The notes: generated by a model not told the origin, from the letters alone. Counted from the first letter of the stretch, positions 26,820 through 35,223 are shown. The stretch: 64,000 nt of DNA from Thalassobaculum sp965228445 (GCA_965228445.1 OZ245813.1:2480001-2544000), one strand, 5' to 3'. Made by a program: numbers and translations.

Positions 26820-27083
26820 CTAGTCCGTCGAGCCCGCCGCCCGGCGGCGCTTGGTCATGCGACGCCGGTTCTCGCCGGCCTCGGTCTGGCGCTGACGCAG
26901 GGCCTCGATCACCTCCAGGCGCCGGTCGTCGTCGTAACGTGACCAGTGGGCGATCTCCTCCATCGAGCGGTAGCAGCCCAGGCAGAACCGGGTCTCGCGG
27001 TCGATCGAACAGACGCCGACGCAGGGACTCGGCACGGTGGCGGCCGGACGCGGCGGTGCGGGAGGGGTCGTTTGGTTGGTCAT
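26820..27083 (-). CDS. DUF1289 domain-containing protein
   Basis: The 87-residue protein has the full family signature, SPCVGVCSIDRETRFCLGCYRSMEEIAHW, with four Cys likely binding a metal or Fe-S cluster. A basic C-terminal tail follows (RRRMTKRRRAA). Function is unknown in the family. It is first in an operon with bmt (9 bp gap) and ridA. Confidence 0.9.
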   Translation of the reverse strand: MTNQTTPPAPPRPAATVPSPCVGVCSIDRETRFCLGCYRSMEEIAHWSRYDDDRRLEVIEALRQRQTEAGENRRRMTKRRRAAGSTD

Positions 27084-27112
27084 GACGGCACTCTATCGGC
27101 TGATCGGTGCGG

Positions 27113-27155
27113 TGCAAAAACGAAAGCGACGCCGATGCATCCACCGGCGTCGCTT
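27113..27155 (-). terminator. Rho-independent terminator of the DJ-1/PfpI-like gene
   Basis: On the minus strand the stem AAGCGACGCCG..CGGCGTCGCTT with a 10-nt loop is followed by TCGTTTTTGC. It lies downstream of the gene ending at 27211 and upstream of the DUF1289 gene. Confidence 0.8.
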
Positions 27156-27170
27156 CCAGACATTTTATAC

Positions 27171-27190
27171 GGTGCCGGACGTCCGGCACC
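27171..27190. repeat. perfect 20-bp palindrome
   Basis: GGTGCCGGAC is followed directly by GTCCGGCACC. It lies between the terminator and the stop of the DJ-1/PfpI-like gene. It may be a second stem of the termination region or a protein-binding site. Confidence 0.6.
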
Positions 27191-27210
27191 GGAGCTCGGG
27201 CAGCGCCGTA

Positions 27211-27780
27211 TCAGGCGGCCTTCGCGTCCTCGCTCTCATAGGCCGCGACGACGGCGACAAACGCGTCCATCGCGTCGCGCACGCCCTCGGCGCCATTGGC
27301 GGTGACCAGCGCACCCTCGACCACGAACGGGGTCTCTTCCCAGCTCGCGCCGGCAGCCTCGAGCTCGGCGCGGACGTCGGCGCTGGAGGTCACGGTGCGA
27401 CCCTTCACGGTCTCGGTCTGGGCCAGCAGCTTGCCGGCGTCGCCGACGATGGCGACCGGCATCGAGGCGCGCATGAACGCCTTCAGAACACGCTGGCTGT
27501 GGGGATCCTCGGCCATCTTGTCGACGGCGCGCATGCCACCCGGAATAACCAGGCCGTCATAGTCGACTGCCAGCGTTTCGGCCAGATCGACATCGACGGG
27601 GAAGAAGTGGCCCCAGGAGCCCTCGTACCAGCCGTTGACCAGGCCGTTGGCGCGCGACACCACCTTGGTGGTCGCACCGGCTTCGATCAGCTTCTTCTGA
27701 GGCTCGGTGAACTCGATCTCGTCAAATCCGTTGGCGAGCATGATAGCAATGGTACGTCCGGCGAGCGGCTTATCTGCCAT
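27211..27780 (-). CDS. DJ-1/PfpI family protein lacking the nucleophilic cysteine
   Basis: The 189-residue protein has the class I glutamine amidotransferase-like fold: TIAIMLANGFDEIEF with the conserved acidic residue, YDGLVIPGGMRAVDKM, and then the nucleophile elbow. In PfpI the elbow reads AICHG; here it reads AIVGDAGKLL (residues 110-119), so Cys and His are both gone. The whole protein contains no cysteine. It can therefore not act as a Cys peptidase, glyoxalase or deglycase of the usual kind. It is a monocistronic gene with its own terminator. Confidence 0.88.
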   Translation of the reverse strand: MADKPLAGRTIAIMLANGFDEIEFTEPQKKLIEAGATTKVVSRANGLVNGWYEGSWGHFFPVDVDLAETLAVDYDGLVIPGGMRAVDKMAEDPHSQRVLKAFMRASMPVAIVGDAGKLLAQTETVKGRTVTSSADVRAELEAAGASWEETPFVVEGALVTANGAEGVRDAMDAFVAVVAAYESEDAKAA

Positions 27781-27993
27781 GCGGTCCTCCTCTTTGATGA
27801 TAACGTGTCAGCCCACCCGGCACCGGTGCTAGCAGAGGCGCTCGGCAGACAGGACGCGCAGGCGCCCGAAAAGGTCGGACTGCCTATGGCGCGTTGACGA
27901 TGTGGAAACTTGAACGCGTCACTTAGCGCCCTCCGCCGAATATTTCAAGGGCGGCTTGCTGCGACATTGTGCAACGCAGCAGTAACAGATTCG

Positions 27994-29655
27994 TTAACGG
28001 GGTCGAGAAAACCGTCGCGCCGCCAGGCTGGCCAAGGCGAAGCCGGCCAGCGGCAGGACGATCTGCAGCAGCCCGTAGGCGGCGATGACCCGGCGGTCTC
28101 CGGCCGCGGCCCGTGCCACCGCTTCGGTCGTCAGCGTCTCGATTCGCCCGGCGCCGGCGAACAGCGTGGGCAGATACAGGGCCACCGAGACCGCCGCTCC
28201 CACCGCCGCCGCCGTCGCCACCGGTCGGGCCAGCATCGGCAGGGTGACGGTGAACAGCACGGCGGTCGGGCTGCGTCCGAGGCTGCGGGCGACGGCGATG
28301 TAGCGGGTGTCGAACCGGCGCCAGGCGCCCGCCAGGGACAGGAAGACATAGGGCAGCACGAAAACCAGATGGCTCCAGACCACGGCCAGCCAGCCACCAT
28401 CGAGCCGCCCCACGATCAGCAGCACCTGCACCCCGAACAGGAAGGCGACCTGGGGCACGATCAGCGGCGTGTAGATCAGCCAGTCGACCGCCCGGCCCGG
28501 CCGCGATGCGCGCCGCGTCTCCCGCTCCAGACAGGCGACCACAAGCACCAGGGCCAGGGCGGTGGCCGTCAGGGCGATCGTGACCGTCGCCCCGGCCGCC
28601 GCGAGCAGGCCGGCGCCGTCCCGTCCCCAGCCGGCGGCCGACAGGGACGACGGCAGGGCCTCGGGGAACCGCCAGGGTCCGGCCACCGACCAGACCGCCA
28701 GTGCCAGCAGGGACAGCACCGCCAGCGCGCCGGCCGCTCCCATGGCACCGACCGTCAGCGCCCGCCAAACCCGCTCCCCGCGACCGCGACCGCCGGCCCG
28801 GACCCAGACTAGGCCGAGGGCGACGACCGCCCGCTCGGCGGCGATCCAGAGCAGGATGGCCGCCAGGGCGATTCCGGCCTGCAGCACCGCCCCGGCCGAG
28901 CCGACGAAGCGCCGGGTCAGATCCGGATCGCCCATCCACTGCACCACCCGCACCGCCAGGGGCGCCGGCGTGCTCGGTCCGAGCAGGATCGCCATGTCGA
29001 CCGTCGAGGTGGCGAAGGCCAGCACCGCGAAGATCGGCAGGCGCAGCCGGGGATAGGCCTGGGGCAGCACCGCCTTCAGCCAGCCGGTCATCGGCCGGTA
29101 GCCGAGCGCTCGCGCGGTGTCGAGGATGCGGCGGGCCGGCAGGCTGTCCAGCGCGGCCAGCAGCATCAGGAACAGGAACGGCGTCTCCTTCAGCACCAGC
29201 CCCAGCGCGAGGGAGAGCCCGTGCGGGTCCTGCACGATCAGGAGATCTGGCGGCCGCTCCCAGCCGGTCGCCCAGGGCGACAGCAGCCGGAACGCCCAGC
29301 CGCTCGGCGCCAGGAGGAAGGCCAGGCCGATCGCCAGGGTCACATGCGGCACCGACAACAGCGGCGAGATCAGCCGGGTGGCGCCCCGGAACAGCCGGGT
29401 CCCCTGGACGGCGGCCGTGAACCCGACCGCGAGGGCGAAGGCGGCCATGGTCGATCCGAAACCGGCGCAGAGCGACAGCCAGGCGCTGGTTCCGAGGCCC
29501 GGCTCGGCCAGCAGGGCACGGAACGGGGCCAGGGAAAAGGCGTCGCCGCCGAGCACCGGCAGCCAGCCCACCGCCGGCAGGACCGTTCCCAGCAGCCCGG
29601 CCGCCACCGGGCCGATCATCACCAGCACCGCCAGACCCGGCGCGACGCGGATCAC
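27994..29655 (-). CDS. YnjC-type ABC transporter permease (double permease)
   Basis: The 553-residue membrane protein has two fused permease halves with about 12 helices, like ThiP and E. coli YnjC. Each half carries an EAA-type cytoplasmic loop (DTARALGYRPMTGWLKAVLPQ and VARSLGRSPTAVLFTVTLP). The GTG at 29653-29655 is chosen just before the first helix; a GTG at 29712 is the alternative. It lies 126 bp downstream of the binding-protein gene. Its ATPase partner is most likely the YnjD-like protein encoded at 32601 on the other strand. Substrate unknown. Confidence 0.88.
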   Translation of the reverse strand: MIRVAPGLAVLVMIGPVAAGLLGTVLPAVGWLPVLGGDAFSLAPFRALLAEPGLGTSAWLSLCAGFGSTMAAFALAVGFTAAVQGTRLFRGATRLISPLLSVPHVTLAIGLAFLLAPSGWAFRLLSPWATGWERPPDLLIVQDPHGLSLALGLVLKETPFLFLMLLAALDSLPARRILDTARALGYRPMTGWLKAVLPQAYPRLRLPIFAVLAFATSTVDMAILLGPSTPAPLAVRVVQWMGDPDLTRRFVGSAGAVLQAGIALAAILLWIAAERAVVALGLVWVRAGGRGRGERVWRALTVGAMGAAGALAVLSLLALAVWSVAGPWRFPEALPSSLSAAGWGRDGAGLLAAAGATVTIALTATALALVLVVACLERETRRASRPGRAVDWLIYTPLIVPQVAFLFGVQVLLIVGRLDGGWLAVVWSHLVFVLPYVFLSLAGAWRRFDTRYIAVARSLGRSPTAVLFTVTLPMLARPVATAAAVGAAVSVALYLPTLFAGAGRIETLTTEAVARAAAGDRRVIAAYGLLQIVLPLAGFALASLAARRFSRPR

Positions 29656-29781
29656 GGAGCGACCCCAGGAATGGAGACCGTCTCCCTCACCCCATGGAGA
29701 AACTGTCCGCACCGTCGGAGCGACCGCAGGCCCTGCCCCGGAACAGGTGCGGGGAGTGAGTGACGGGAGGAAGAAGCCACC

Positions 29782-30996
29782 CTACCGTCCCGCCGCGTAG
29801 CGCCGCTCCCATTCCGCTTCCAGCCAGGCGACCCAGCTCGGATGGGGCTCGGGGAGGACCGGGCCCAGCTCCTGCGGCGACAGGGTGGCCACCCCCAGCG
29901 GCAGGGCGGCGAAGGCGTCCCGGTCGGCCGCCGGCAGCGCCGCCACGTCGAGCACCGTGAAGTCGCCCCAGATCCGGGGGTCCTGCTTGCGGATCTGCGC
30001 TTCCGGCGACATCAGGAAATCGGCCACCACCATGGCGCCCTCCCGGGCCGTCGCGTTGAACGGCACGGCGAGGAAATGGGTGTTGCCGATGGTCCCGCCG
30101 TCGAACACGAAGGTGCGCACCGTCTCCGGCAGTTCGCCCGCCTCGATCGCGGCACTGGCCCGCGCCGGGTTGAAGTCGAAGGCGAAGCTGATCTCGCCGT
30201 CCCCGAGCAGCCGCCGCAGCGCCCCGGCATCCTTGGGAAAGGCCCGGCCGTCGCGCCACAGATGCGGATGCAGCGTGTCGAGCCAGGCCCACAGGGGGGC
30301 GGTCACCGAGCGCACCGACGCCTCGTCCAGCGGCTCGGCCAGGACCGAGGGCGTGGCGACGGTCATCGCCAGGAGCTGCTTCAGAAAGGTGGTGCCGAGA
30401 AAGTCCGGCGGCTGGGGATAGGCGAAGCGGCCGGGGTTGGCCTGGGCCCAGTCCAGCAGGGCCGCCGCGGTCTTCGGCGGGGCCTCCACATAGGCGGTGT
30501 CGACCATCATGGTGAACTGCGCCATGCCCCAGGGCGCCTCCAGTCCGTCGGTCGGCACCGAGAAGTCGGACACCGTGCTCGGCTTGCCGGCCACATCCAC
30601 CAGGGCGAAGTTGGGCGCCTTGCCGACCCACGGGCCGTGCAGCAGGTCGCCCGCCTTCATCGCCGCGAAGTTCTCCCCGTTGATCCAGACCAGATCGATC
30701 GACCCGCCGGTGTCGCGTCCGGCGGCCTTCTCGGCCAGCACCCGGCTGACCGCATCGCCGGTATCGGAGAGCTTCACCTGCACCAGTTCGATGCCGTACA
30801 GCGCCGACATCCGCTCCCCCGCCCAGGCGATATAGGCGTTGATCTTCTGGTCCCCGCCCCAGGCGTTGAAATGGACCGTCTGTCCCCGCGCCGCGGCGAC
30901 GATCGTCTCCCACGGCCGGGTCTCCTCCGCCCGCCCGAGAACGGGCAGCAGCAGCACGGTGAGGAACAGGACGAAAGCGGCGCGCCGGCGGATCAT
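29782..30996 (-). CDS. YnjB-type ABC transporter substrate-binding protein
   Basis: The 404-residue periplasmic protein has a signal peptide (AAFVLFLTVLLLPVLGRAE). Its sequence pattern is that of YnjB: GQTVHFNAWGGDQKINAYIAW, IDLVWINGENFAAMK, and PQPPDFLGTTFLKQLL. GGGAG lies 7 nt before the ATG at 30994-30996. Longer open frames upstream run through the tRNA and are ignored. It pairs with the YnjC-like permease downstream and the YnjD-like ATPase across the tRNA/RTX region. Ligand unknown. Confidence 0.9.
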   Translation of the reverse strand: MIRRRAAFVLFLTVLLLPVLGRAEETRPWETIVAAARGQTVHFNAWGGDQKINAYIAWAGERMSALYGIELVQVKLSDTGDAVSRVLAEKAAGRDTGGSIDLVWINGENFAAMKAGDLLHGPWVGKAPNFALVDVAGKPSTVSDFSVPTDGLEAPWGMAQFTMMVDTAYVEAPPKTAAALLDWAQANPGRFAYPQPPDFLGTTFLKQLLAMTVATPSVLAEPLDEASVRSVTAPLWAWLDTLHPHLWRDGRAFPKDAGALRRLLGDGEISFAFDFNPARASAAIEAGELPETVRTFVFDGGTIGNTHFLAVPFNATAREGAMVVADFLMSPEAQIRKQDPRIWGDFTVLDVAALPAADRDAFAALPLGVATLSPQELGPVLPEPHPSWVAWLEAEWERRYAAGR

Positions 30997-31164
30997 GAGC
31001 GGCTCCCGGAAAGCGAGGAGGGAAGCGGAAAACGATGCGCCGATCCTACCCGTGCCGGGCGTTGCGGCCAGATCACATCTGGAACAGATCGAATTCGGAG
31101 AAAGCGTTGCATCCCGGCAACACCGCGGCGGTGCGCCCCACCGCGGCAGCCCGCGAGGGGCATA

Positions 31165-31239
31165 TGGAGCGGGTGATGGGAATCGAACCCACGACATACA
31201 GCTTGGGAAGCTGTCGTTCTACCACTGAACTACACCCGC
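31165..31239 (-). tRNA. tRNA-Gly(CCC), CCA encoded
   Basis: The minus strand folds into a complete cloverleaf. The acceptor arm is GCGGGTG/CACCCGC with discriminator T, and the D arm is GTTCAGTGGTAGAAC. The anticodon stem ACAGC/GCTGT encloses loop TTCCCAA (anticodon CCC), and the T arm is GTGGG-TTCGATT-CCCAT. The 3' CCA is genomic (31165-31167). Confidence 0.96.
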
Positions 31240-31387
31240 GCCGGGACGCAGAACATGCGCCAAGACGCGATCCGGTGCAAGGACCTTCGCCCGCATTAGT
31301 GACAATGCAGGACAACTATGATAACCGGTTGTTCTCAAAGACTATTGGCTCGGCAAAAAGCCGGTATCTCACAGAACTGGGAAAGCC

Positions 31388-32608
31388 ATGGCTACGGTTA
31401 ACACGACGGTTGCAGGTCTGGCCGCTGTCGCCAACGGCGGCGGAACGGATACTCTCAACATCACCTCCGGTACGCTGGTCAGCGCGAGTCTGAACAACAT
31501 CGTCGGCTATTCGACGATCGCGATCACCTCGAACGCCGCCCATGCCATCTCCCTGCCATCGACCATCCTGGCCAATACCAGCGGCACGGTGACCCTCAGC
31601 GTCACCAGCACGATCGGCGTGTCGTTCACGGCGGCCGAGTTCACCGGCACCCTGCTGAAAGCCAACGTCACCCTGTCGGAGGGCCGCGACACGGTCACCG
31701 GCGGCCCGGACGACGACACGCTGAGCGGCGGCAACGGCAATGACAGCCTGGCCGGCGGCGCCGGCAACGGTGACGACATCATCGACGGCGGCAGCGGGCT
31801 CGACACGCTGGTCGGCGGCGAGGGCAACGACAGCCTGTCCGGCGGCGCCGACAACGATGTGGTCTACGGCAATATCGGCGACGACCTGCTGCTCGGCGGC
31901 GCCGGCAACGACACCGTCTTCGGCGGCCGCGGCGCCGACACGATCAGCGGCGGTGCCGGCAACGACACCCTGATGGGCAATGCGGGGGCCGACACGATCA
32001 ACGGCGGCGACGGCGTCGACTATCTGTACGGCAACAGCGGCATCGACGTGCTGTTCGGCAACAGCGGGGCGGACGTGCTGTTCGGCGGCCAGGACGGGGA
32101 CTCGATCCATGGCGGCGAGGACAACGACGTGCTCTACGGCAATGTCGGCGCCGACACGCTGGACGGCGACAACGGCGCCGACCGGGCCTTCGGCGGCCGG
32201 GATGCCGACGTTTTGAGCGGCGGCGCCGGGACCGACGTGCTGTACGGCAACCTCGCCGACGACGCGATCTGGGGGAACGCCGACAACGACAGCCTGTACG
32301 GCGGCCAGGGCAACGACACCCTGTCCGGCGGGGCCGGGGCCGACTTCCTGGCCGGCAATCTGGGCAGCGACGTGATGGCCGGCGGCGCCGGTGCCGACAC
32401 CTTCGGTCTTCAGGCCGGGTCGGGCGCCGACACGATCAGCGACTTCACCTATGCCGACGGCGACAAGCTGCAGATCGCCTCCGGCGTGACCTACAGCACG
32501 GCCGACGTGTCCGGCGGCGCGCTCGTGACCCTCTCGACCGGCGCCACGGTGACGCTGACCGGCGTGGCCGCCGCCTCGATCACCAGCGACTGGTTCACGA
32601 TTGGCTGA
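31388..32608 (+). CDS. RTX-type calcium-binding repeat protein
   Basis: The 406-residue protein has no N-terminal signal peptide. The first 95 residues are Thr/Ser/Ala-rich and beta-like. They are followed by about 26 nonapeptides of the GGxGxDxLx type (residues about 104-345), interrupted once by an insert (GGAGNGDDIID). Many repeats use GN in place of GG (GNIGDD, GNAGAD, GNSGID). The C-terminus has the ADTISDFTYADGDKLQI module typical before type I secretion signals and ends DWFTIG. It is probably exported by a type I system and folds on binding calcium outside. No HlyD/TolC-like genes are adjacent. Its stop overlaps the next gene by 8 nt. Confidence 0.93.
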   Translation: MATVNTTVAGLAAVANGGGTDTLNITSGTLVSASLNNIVGYSTIAITSNAAHAISLPSTILANTSGTVTLSVTSTIGVSFTAAEFTGTLLKANVTLSEGRDTVTGGPDDDTLSGGNGNDSLAGGAGNGDDIIDGGSGLDTLVGGEGNDSLSGGADNDVVYGNIGDDLLLGGAGNDTVFGGRGADTISGGAGNDTLMGNAGADTINGGDGVDYLYGNSGIDVLFGNSGADVLFGGQDGDSIHGGEDNDVLYGNVGADTLDGDNGADRAFGGRDADVLSGGAGTDVLYGNLADDAIWGNADNDSLYGGQGNDTLSGGAGADFLAGNLGSDVMAGGAGADTFGLQAGSGADTISDFTYADGDKLQIASGVTYSTADVSGGALVTLSTGATVTLTGVAAASITSDWFTIG

Positions 32609-33260
32609 GCAGGCACCGCAGACGAACACCCTGTATCTGGAGGGGGTGTCGCTGTCGGTTGCCGGCCGGCCGCTGTTCGCGCCGCTCACCCTCACCGTTC
32701 TCCCCGGCAGCGTCACCGCGGTGATGGGGCCGAGCGGGTCTGGCAAGTCGTCGCTGCTGTCGCTGATCGCCGGACTGCTGGATCCCGCCCTAACCGCCGC
32801 CGGAAGCGTGCGGATCGGCCGGGATCCGATCCTGGACCAGCCGCCGGAGACCCGCGGCATCGGCCTGCTGTTCCAGGACGACCTGCTGTTCCCGCACCTG
32901 TCCGTGCGCGACAATCTGCTGTTCGGCGTGCCCCGCGGTCTGTCCGCCGCCGACCGCCGGACGCTGGTCGCGGACGCCCTGGAGGAGGCCGAGCTCGGCG
33001 GTTTCGAGGACCGCGACCCGGCCACCCTCTCCGGCGGCCAGCGCACGCGGGTGGCGCTGATGCGCACCCTGCTGTCGCGGCCCCGCGCCCTGCTGCTCGA
33101 CGAGCCGTTCGGCCGGCTGGATCACGCCCTGCGCGACCGCATCCGCCGGTTCGTCTTCGACCACGCCACCCGCCGGGAACTGCCGGTTCTGCTGGTCACC
33201 CACGACCCGGACGATGCGGCGGCCGCCGGCGGCGACCGGGTCGATCTGGCGCCGGCGTGA
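32601..33260 (+). CDS. YnjD-type ABC transporter ATP-binding protein
   Basis: The 219-residue ATPase has Walker A MGPSGSGKSS, Q-loop LLFQDDLLFPHLSV, signature TLSGGQRTRVALMRTLL, Walker B LLLDEPFGRLD and switch His in LVTHDPDD. The order RGIGLLFQDDLLFPHLSVRDN and DPATLSGGQRTRVAL closely matches E. coli YnjD. The apparent TTG start (32601) lies inside the RTX gene, 8 nt before its end, and no clear Shine-Dalgarno precedes it; translation is probably coupled. It is separated from its ynjB/ynjC partners by tRNA-Gly and the RTX gene and points the other way. Confidence 0.9.
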   Translation: MAEQAPQTNTLYLEGVSLSVAGRPLFAPLTLTVLPGSVTAVMGPSGSGKSSLLSLIAGLLDPALTAAGSVRIGRDPILDQPPETRGIGLLFQDDLLFPHLSVRDNLLFGVPRGLSAADRRTLVADALEEAELGGFEDRDPATLSGGQRTRVALMRTLLSRPRALLLDEPFGRLDHALRDRIRRFVFDHATRRELPVLLVTHDPDDAAAAGGDRVDLAPA

Positions 33261-33325
33261 GCAGCGCTGTTGCGTTCCGGCCCCGCATGACGGCACCTTA
33301 GTCCGCTTGCGAGAGGAGGCGGGCG

Positions 33326-33718
33326 ATGTACAGCGAGACCACGCGCGACATCCAGGTGACCGTGACCCCGGTCTATCTCGACGGACAGTCCAGCCCGTCC
33401 GAGAACCATTACGTCTGGGCTTACCAGGTCCGGATCGAGAACACCGGCCGGGAGACCGTGCGGCTGCGGACCCGTCACTGGCGGATCACCGATGCCACCG
33501 GCCATACCCAGGAGGTGCGCGGACCCGGCGTCGTCGGCGAGCAGCCGCTGCTCGGCCCTGGGGAGCATTTCGAATACACCAGCGGCTGCCCGCTCAGCAC
33601 GCCGTCCGGGCTGATGGTCGGCAGCTACGCCATGGAGGATGCCCAGGGCGGCATGTTCGACGTGGCGATCCCGGCCTTCTCCCTCGACAGCCCCCATGAG
33701 ACGATCCGGCCGAACTGA
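33326..33718 (+). CDS. apaG: ApaG protein
   Basis: The 130-residue fibronectin-III-like protein has the family landmarks HYVWAYQVRIENTGRETV, RTRHWRITDATG, GVVGEQPLLGPGEHFEYTSG and the ending DVAIPAFSL. ApaG is linked to Co/Mg efflux and to ApaH in enterics, but its biochemical role is unsettled. It is downstream of the YnjD-like ATPase by 65 bp with a GAGAGGAGG box before ATG. Confidence 0.95.
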   Translation: MYSETTRDIQVTVTPVYLDGQSSPSENHYVWAYQVRIENTGRETVRLRTRHWRITDATGHTQEVRGPGVVGEQPLLGPGEHFEYTSGCPLSTPSGLMVGSYAMEDAQGGMFDVAIPAFSLDSPHETIRPN

Positions 33719-33740
33719 TCCGGCCGACCTAGTCCGGTGG

Positions 33741-33763
33741 GCGTGATCGCGCGGCGATCACGC
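33741..33763 (+). terminator. probable terminator after apaG
   Basis: GCGTGATCGC-GCG-GCGATCACGC is a perfect 10-bp stem with a 3-nt loop, followed by ATGCTTTAT. The T-tract is weak. It lies 22 bp after the apaG stop. Confidence 0.6.
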
Positions 33764-33792
33764 ATGCTTTATCCGACGTATCAAAGGTTGTT

Positions 33793-33822
33793 TTGATCCG
33801 AACGCCGGCTCCGTCGTATAAG
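33793..33822 (+). promoter_or_regulatory. candidate sigma-70-like promoter for folE
   Basis: TTGATC at 33793-33798 and TATAAG at 33817-33822 are 18 bp apart. Transcription would start near 33829 and leave a leader of about 105 nt before the folE ATG. The region between apaG and folE (33719-33933) contains no gene. Confidence 0.4.
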
Positions 33823-33933
33823 TCAGGAACCGTGCGTCGAAAGGCGATATTCGGCAACTGGCTCTGTCCTCGCAGTCCGGCCGTCCCCGGCCGGGCAAGG
33901 GGATATCCCCTCCCGAAGCAAAGGACCCCCCGA

Positions 33934-34566
33934 ATGCCCCCCTATGATCAAGCCCTCGCCGAAGACGAGGCCGGAAAGGTCACGCCCGCTCGCCCCCGCC
34001 CGACACGCGACCAGGCGGAACGCGCCGTGCGGACGCTGATCGAGTTCGTCGGCGAGAACCCTGACCGCGAAGGCCTTCAGGACACCCCGAAGCGGGTGGT
34101 GAAGTCCTATGAGGAGCTGTTCTCGGGCTACCTCTACGATCCGGCCGATATTCTGGCCCGGACCTTCGAGGAGGTGGAGGAGTACGACGAGATCGTGCTG
34201 CTGCGCGACGTGCGGTTCGAATCGTTCTGCGAACACCACATGCTGCCGATCATCGGCACCGCCCATGTGGCCTATTTTCCGAACGACCGGGTGGTCGGCA
34301 TCTCCAAGCTCGCCCGCGTGATCGACGCCTATGCCAAGCGGATGCAGATCCAGGAGCGGCTCACCGCCCAGATCGCGCAGGCGATCGAGACCGTGCTGGA
34401 ACCGCGCGGCGTCGCCGTCGTGATCGAGTCCGAGCACCACTGCATGAGCACCCGCGGCGTCCACAAACCGGGCGTCGGCATGATCACCACCCGCATGCTC
34501 GGCTGCTTCAAGGAAGACCCCGACCGCCGGCGCGAGTTCTACCAGCTCATCGGCAAGAGCGCCTGA
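33934..34566 (+). CDS. folE: GTP cyclohydrolase I
   Basis: The 210-residue enzyme converts GTP to dihydroneopterin triphosphate in folate biosynthesis. Zinc ligands are Cys99 and His102 (FESFCEHHMLPI) and Cys170 (SEHHCMSTRG). LQDTPKRVVKSYEELF and VGISKLARVIDAYAKRMQIQERLT match the family. The frame is open to 33793, but the ATG at 33934 has AAGGA about 8 nt upstream and gives the normal length. Confidence 0.97.
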   Translation: MPPYDQALAEDEAGKVTPARPRPTRDQAERAVRTLIEFVGENPDREGLQDTPKRVVKSYEELFSGYLYDPADILARTFEEVEEYDEIVLLRDVRFESFCEHHMLPIIGTAHVAYFPNDRVVGISKLARVIDAYAKRMQIQERLTAQIAQAIETVLEPRGVAVVIESEHHCMSTRGVHKPGVGMITTRMLGCFKEDPDRRREFYQLIGKSA

Positions 34567-34625
34567 CCCGGGCCGCGGGGCAAAGCGCCTGAGCCCGCGC
34601 CTGCGGACGCTTGCCAGCCGTCGTC

Positions 34626-34669
34626 GACCCTCATATTTTACAAGTTAATTCTTGTTAAACATGAGGGTC
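34626..34669. promoter_or_regulatory. 44-bp interrupted palindrome covering the Shine-Dalgarno of the VOC gene
   Basis: The arms GACCCTCAT (34626-34634) and ATGAGGGTC (34661-34669) are perfect complements. Inside them ACAAG and CTTGT pair around a TTAATT loop, with 5-nt spacers that also pair at three of five positions. The element is A/T-rich in the centre, unlike its surroundings. As RNA it forms a long hairpin whose 3' arm contains GAGGG, the Shine-Dalgarno 7 nt before the VOC ATG. As DNA it is a good dimer operator. Confidence 0.75.
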
Positions 34670-34674
34670 CGTCG

Positions 34675-35133
34675 ATGGTCGTGCCGATCCGAAGCCTGTA
34701 CGAAGCGCATCTGACGGTCCGCGACCTGGACCGCTCCATCGCCTTCTACCGCGATGTCCTCGGCCTGCCGCTGGCGACCATGATCCCCGAGCGCAACGTC
34801 GCCTTCTTCTGGGTCCCGCGCCCGGAAACAGCCATGCTCGGGATCTGGGGCGTGGGTACGGCCCCGATATCCATGCGGCTGCACATCGCCTTCACCGTCG
34901 ACCTGCCCGACCTCGAACGGTCGCTCGGCGCGCTGCGGGATGCCGGGCTGACGGCCCATTTCAACGGCGAGCCGATCGAGGAGCCGATCGTTCTGACCTG
35001 GATGCCGGCGACCAGCGTGTATTTCGACGACCCCGACGGGCACGCGCTGGAGTTCATCGCCCTGCTGCCCGACGCCTCGCGTCCCGATCTTCCGATCATG
35101 CCGCTGTCCCGATGGCGGGCCCTGGAAGACTAA
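34675..35133 (+). CDS. VOC family (glyoxalase/dioxygenase-fold) protein
   Basis: The 152-residue protein has the paired beta-alpha-beta-beta-beta units: YEAHLTVRDLDRSIAFYRDVLGLPL at the start and YFDDPDGHALEFIAL at the end. His in EAHLTV and Glu in LEFIAL are likely metal ligands. The substrate is unknown; fosfomycin-resistance-like, glyoxalase-like and dioxygenase-like members share this pattern. The ATG at 34675 is preceded by GAGGG inside the right arm of a palindrome, suggesting translational or transcriptional control. Confidence 0.88.
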   Translation: MVVPIRSLYEAHLTVRDLDRSIAFYRDVLGLPLATMIPERNVAFFWVPRPETAMLGIWGVGTAPISMRLHIAFTVDLPDLERSLGALRDAGLTAHFNGEPIEEPIVLTWMPATSVYFDDPDGHALEFIALLPDASRPDLPIMPLSRWRALED

Positions 35134-35223
35134 CCGGCGCGCCGATCCCCGCCCGCCGGTGGACAGTCCGTCGGCGATAGCCGATCATCCCGCCGGACTG
35201 ACCACCCTTCCGGCAGGAACCGC

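Noticed and set aside
30997..31387. Genomic island integrated at tRNA-Gly
   Set aside because: No integrase, no repeat of the tRNA 3' end, and the flanking genes look native in GC content.
31388..32608. CRISPR-like array
   Set aside because: The regular repeats are 27-bp coding units for RTX nonapeptides, not spaced identical repeats.
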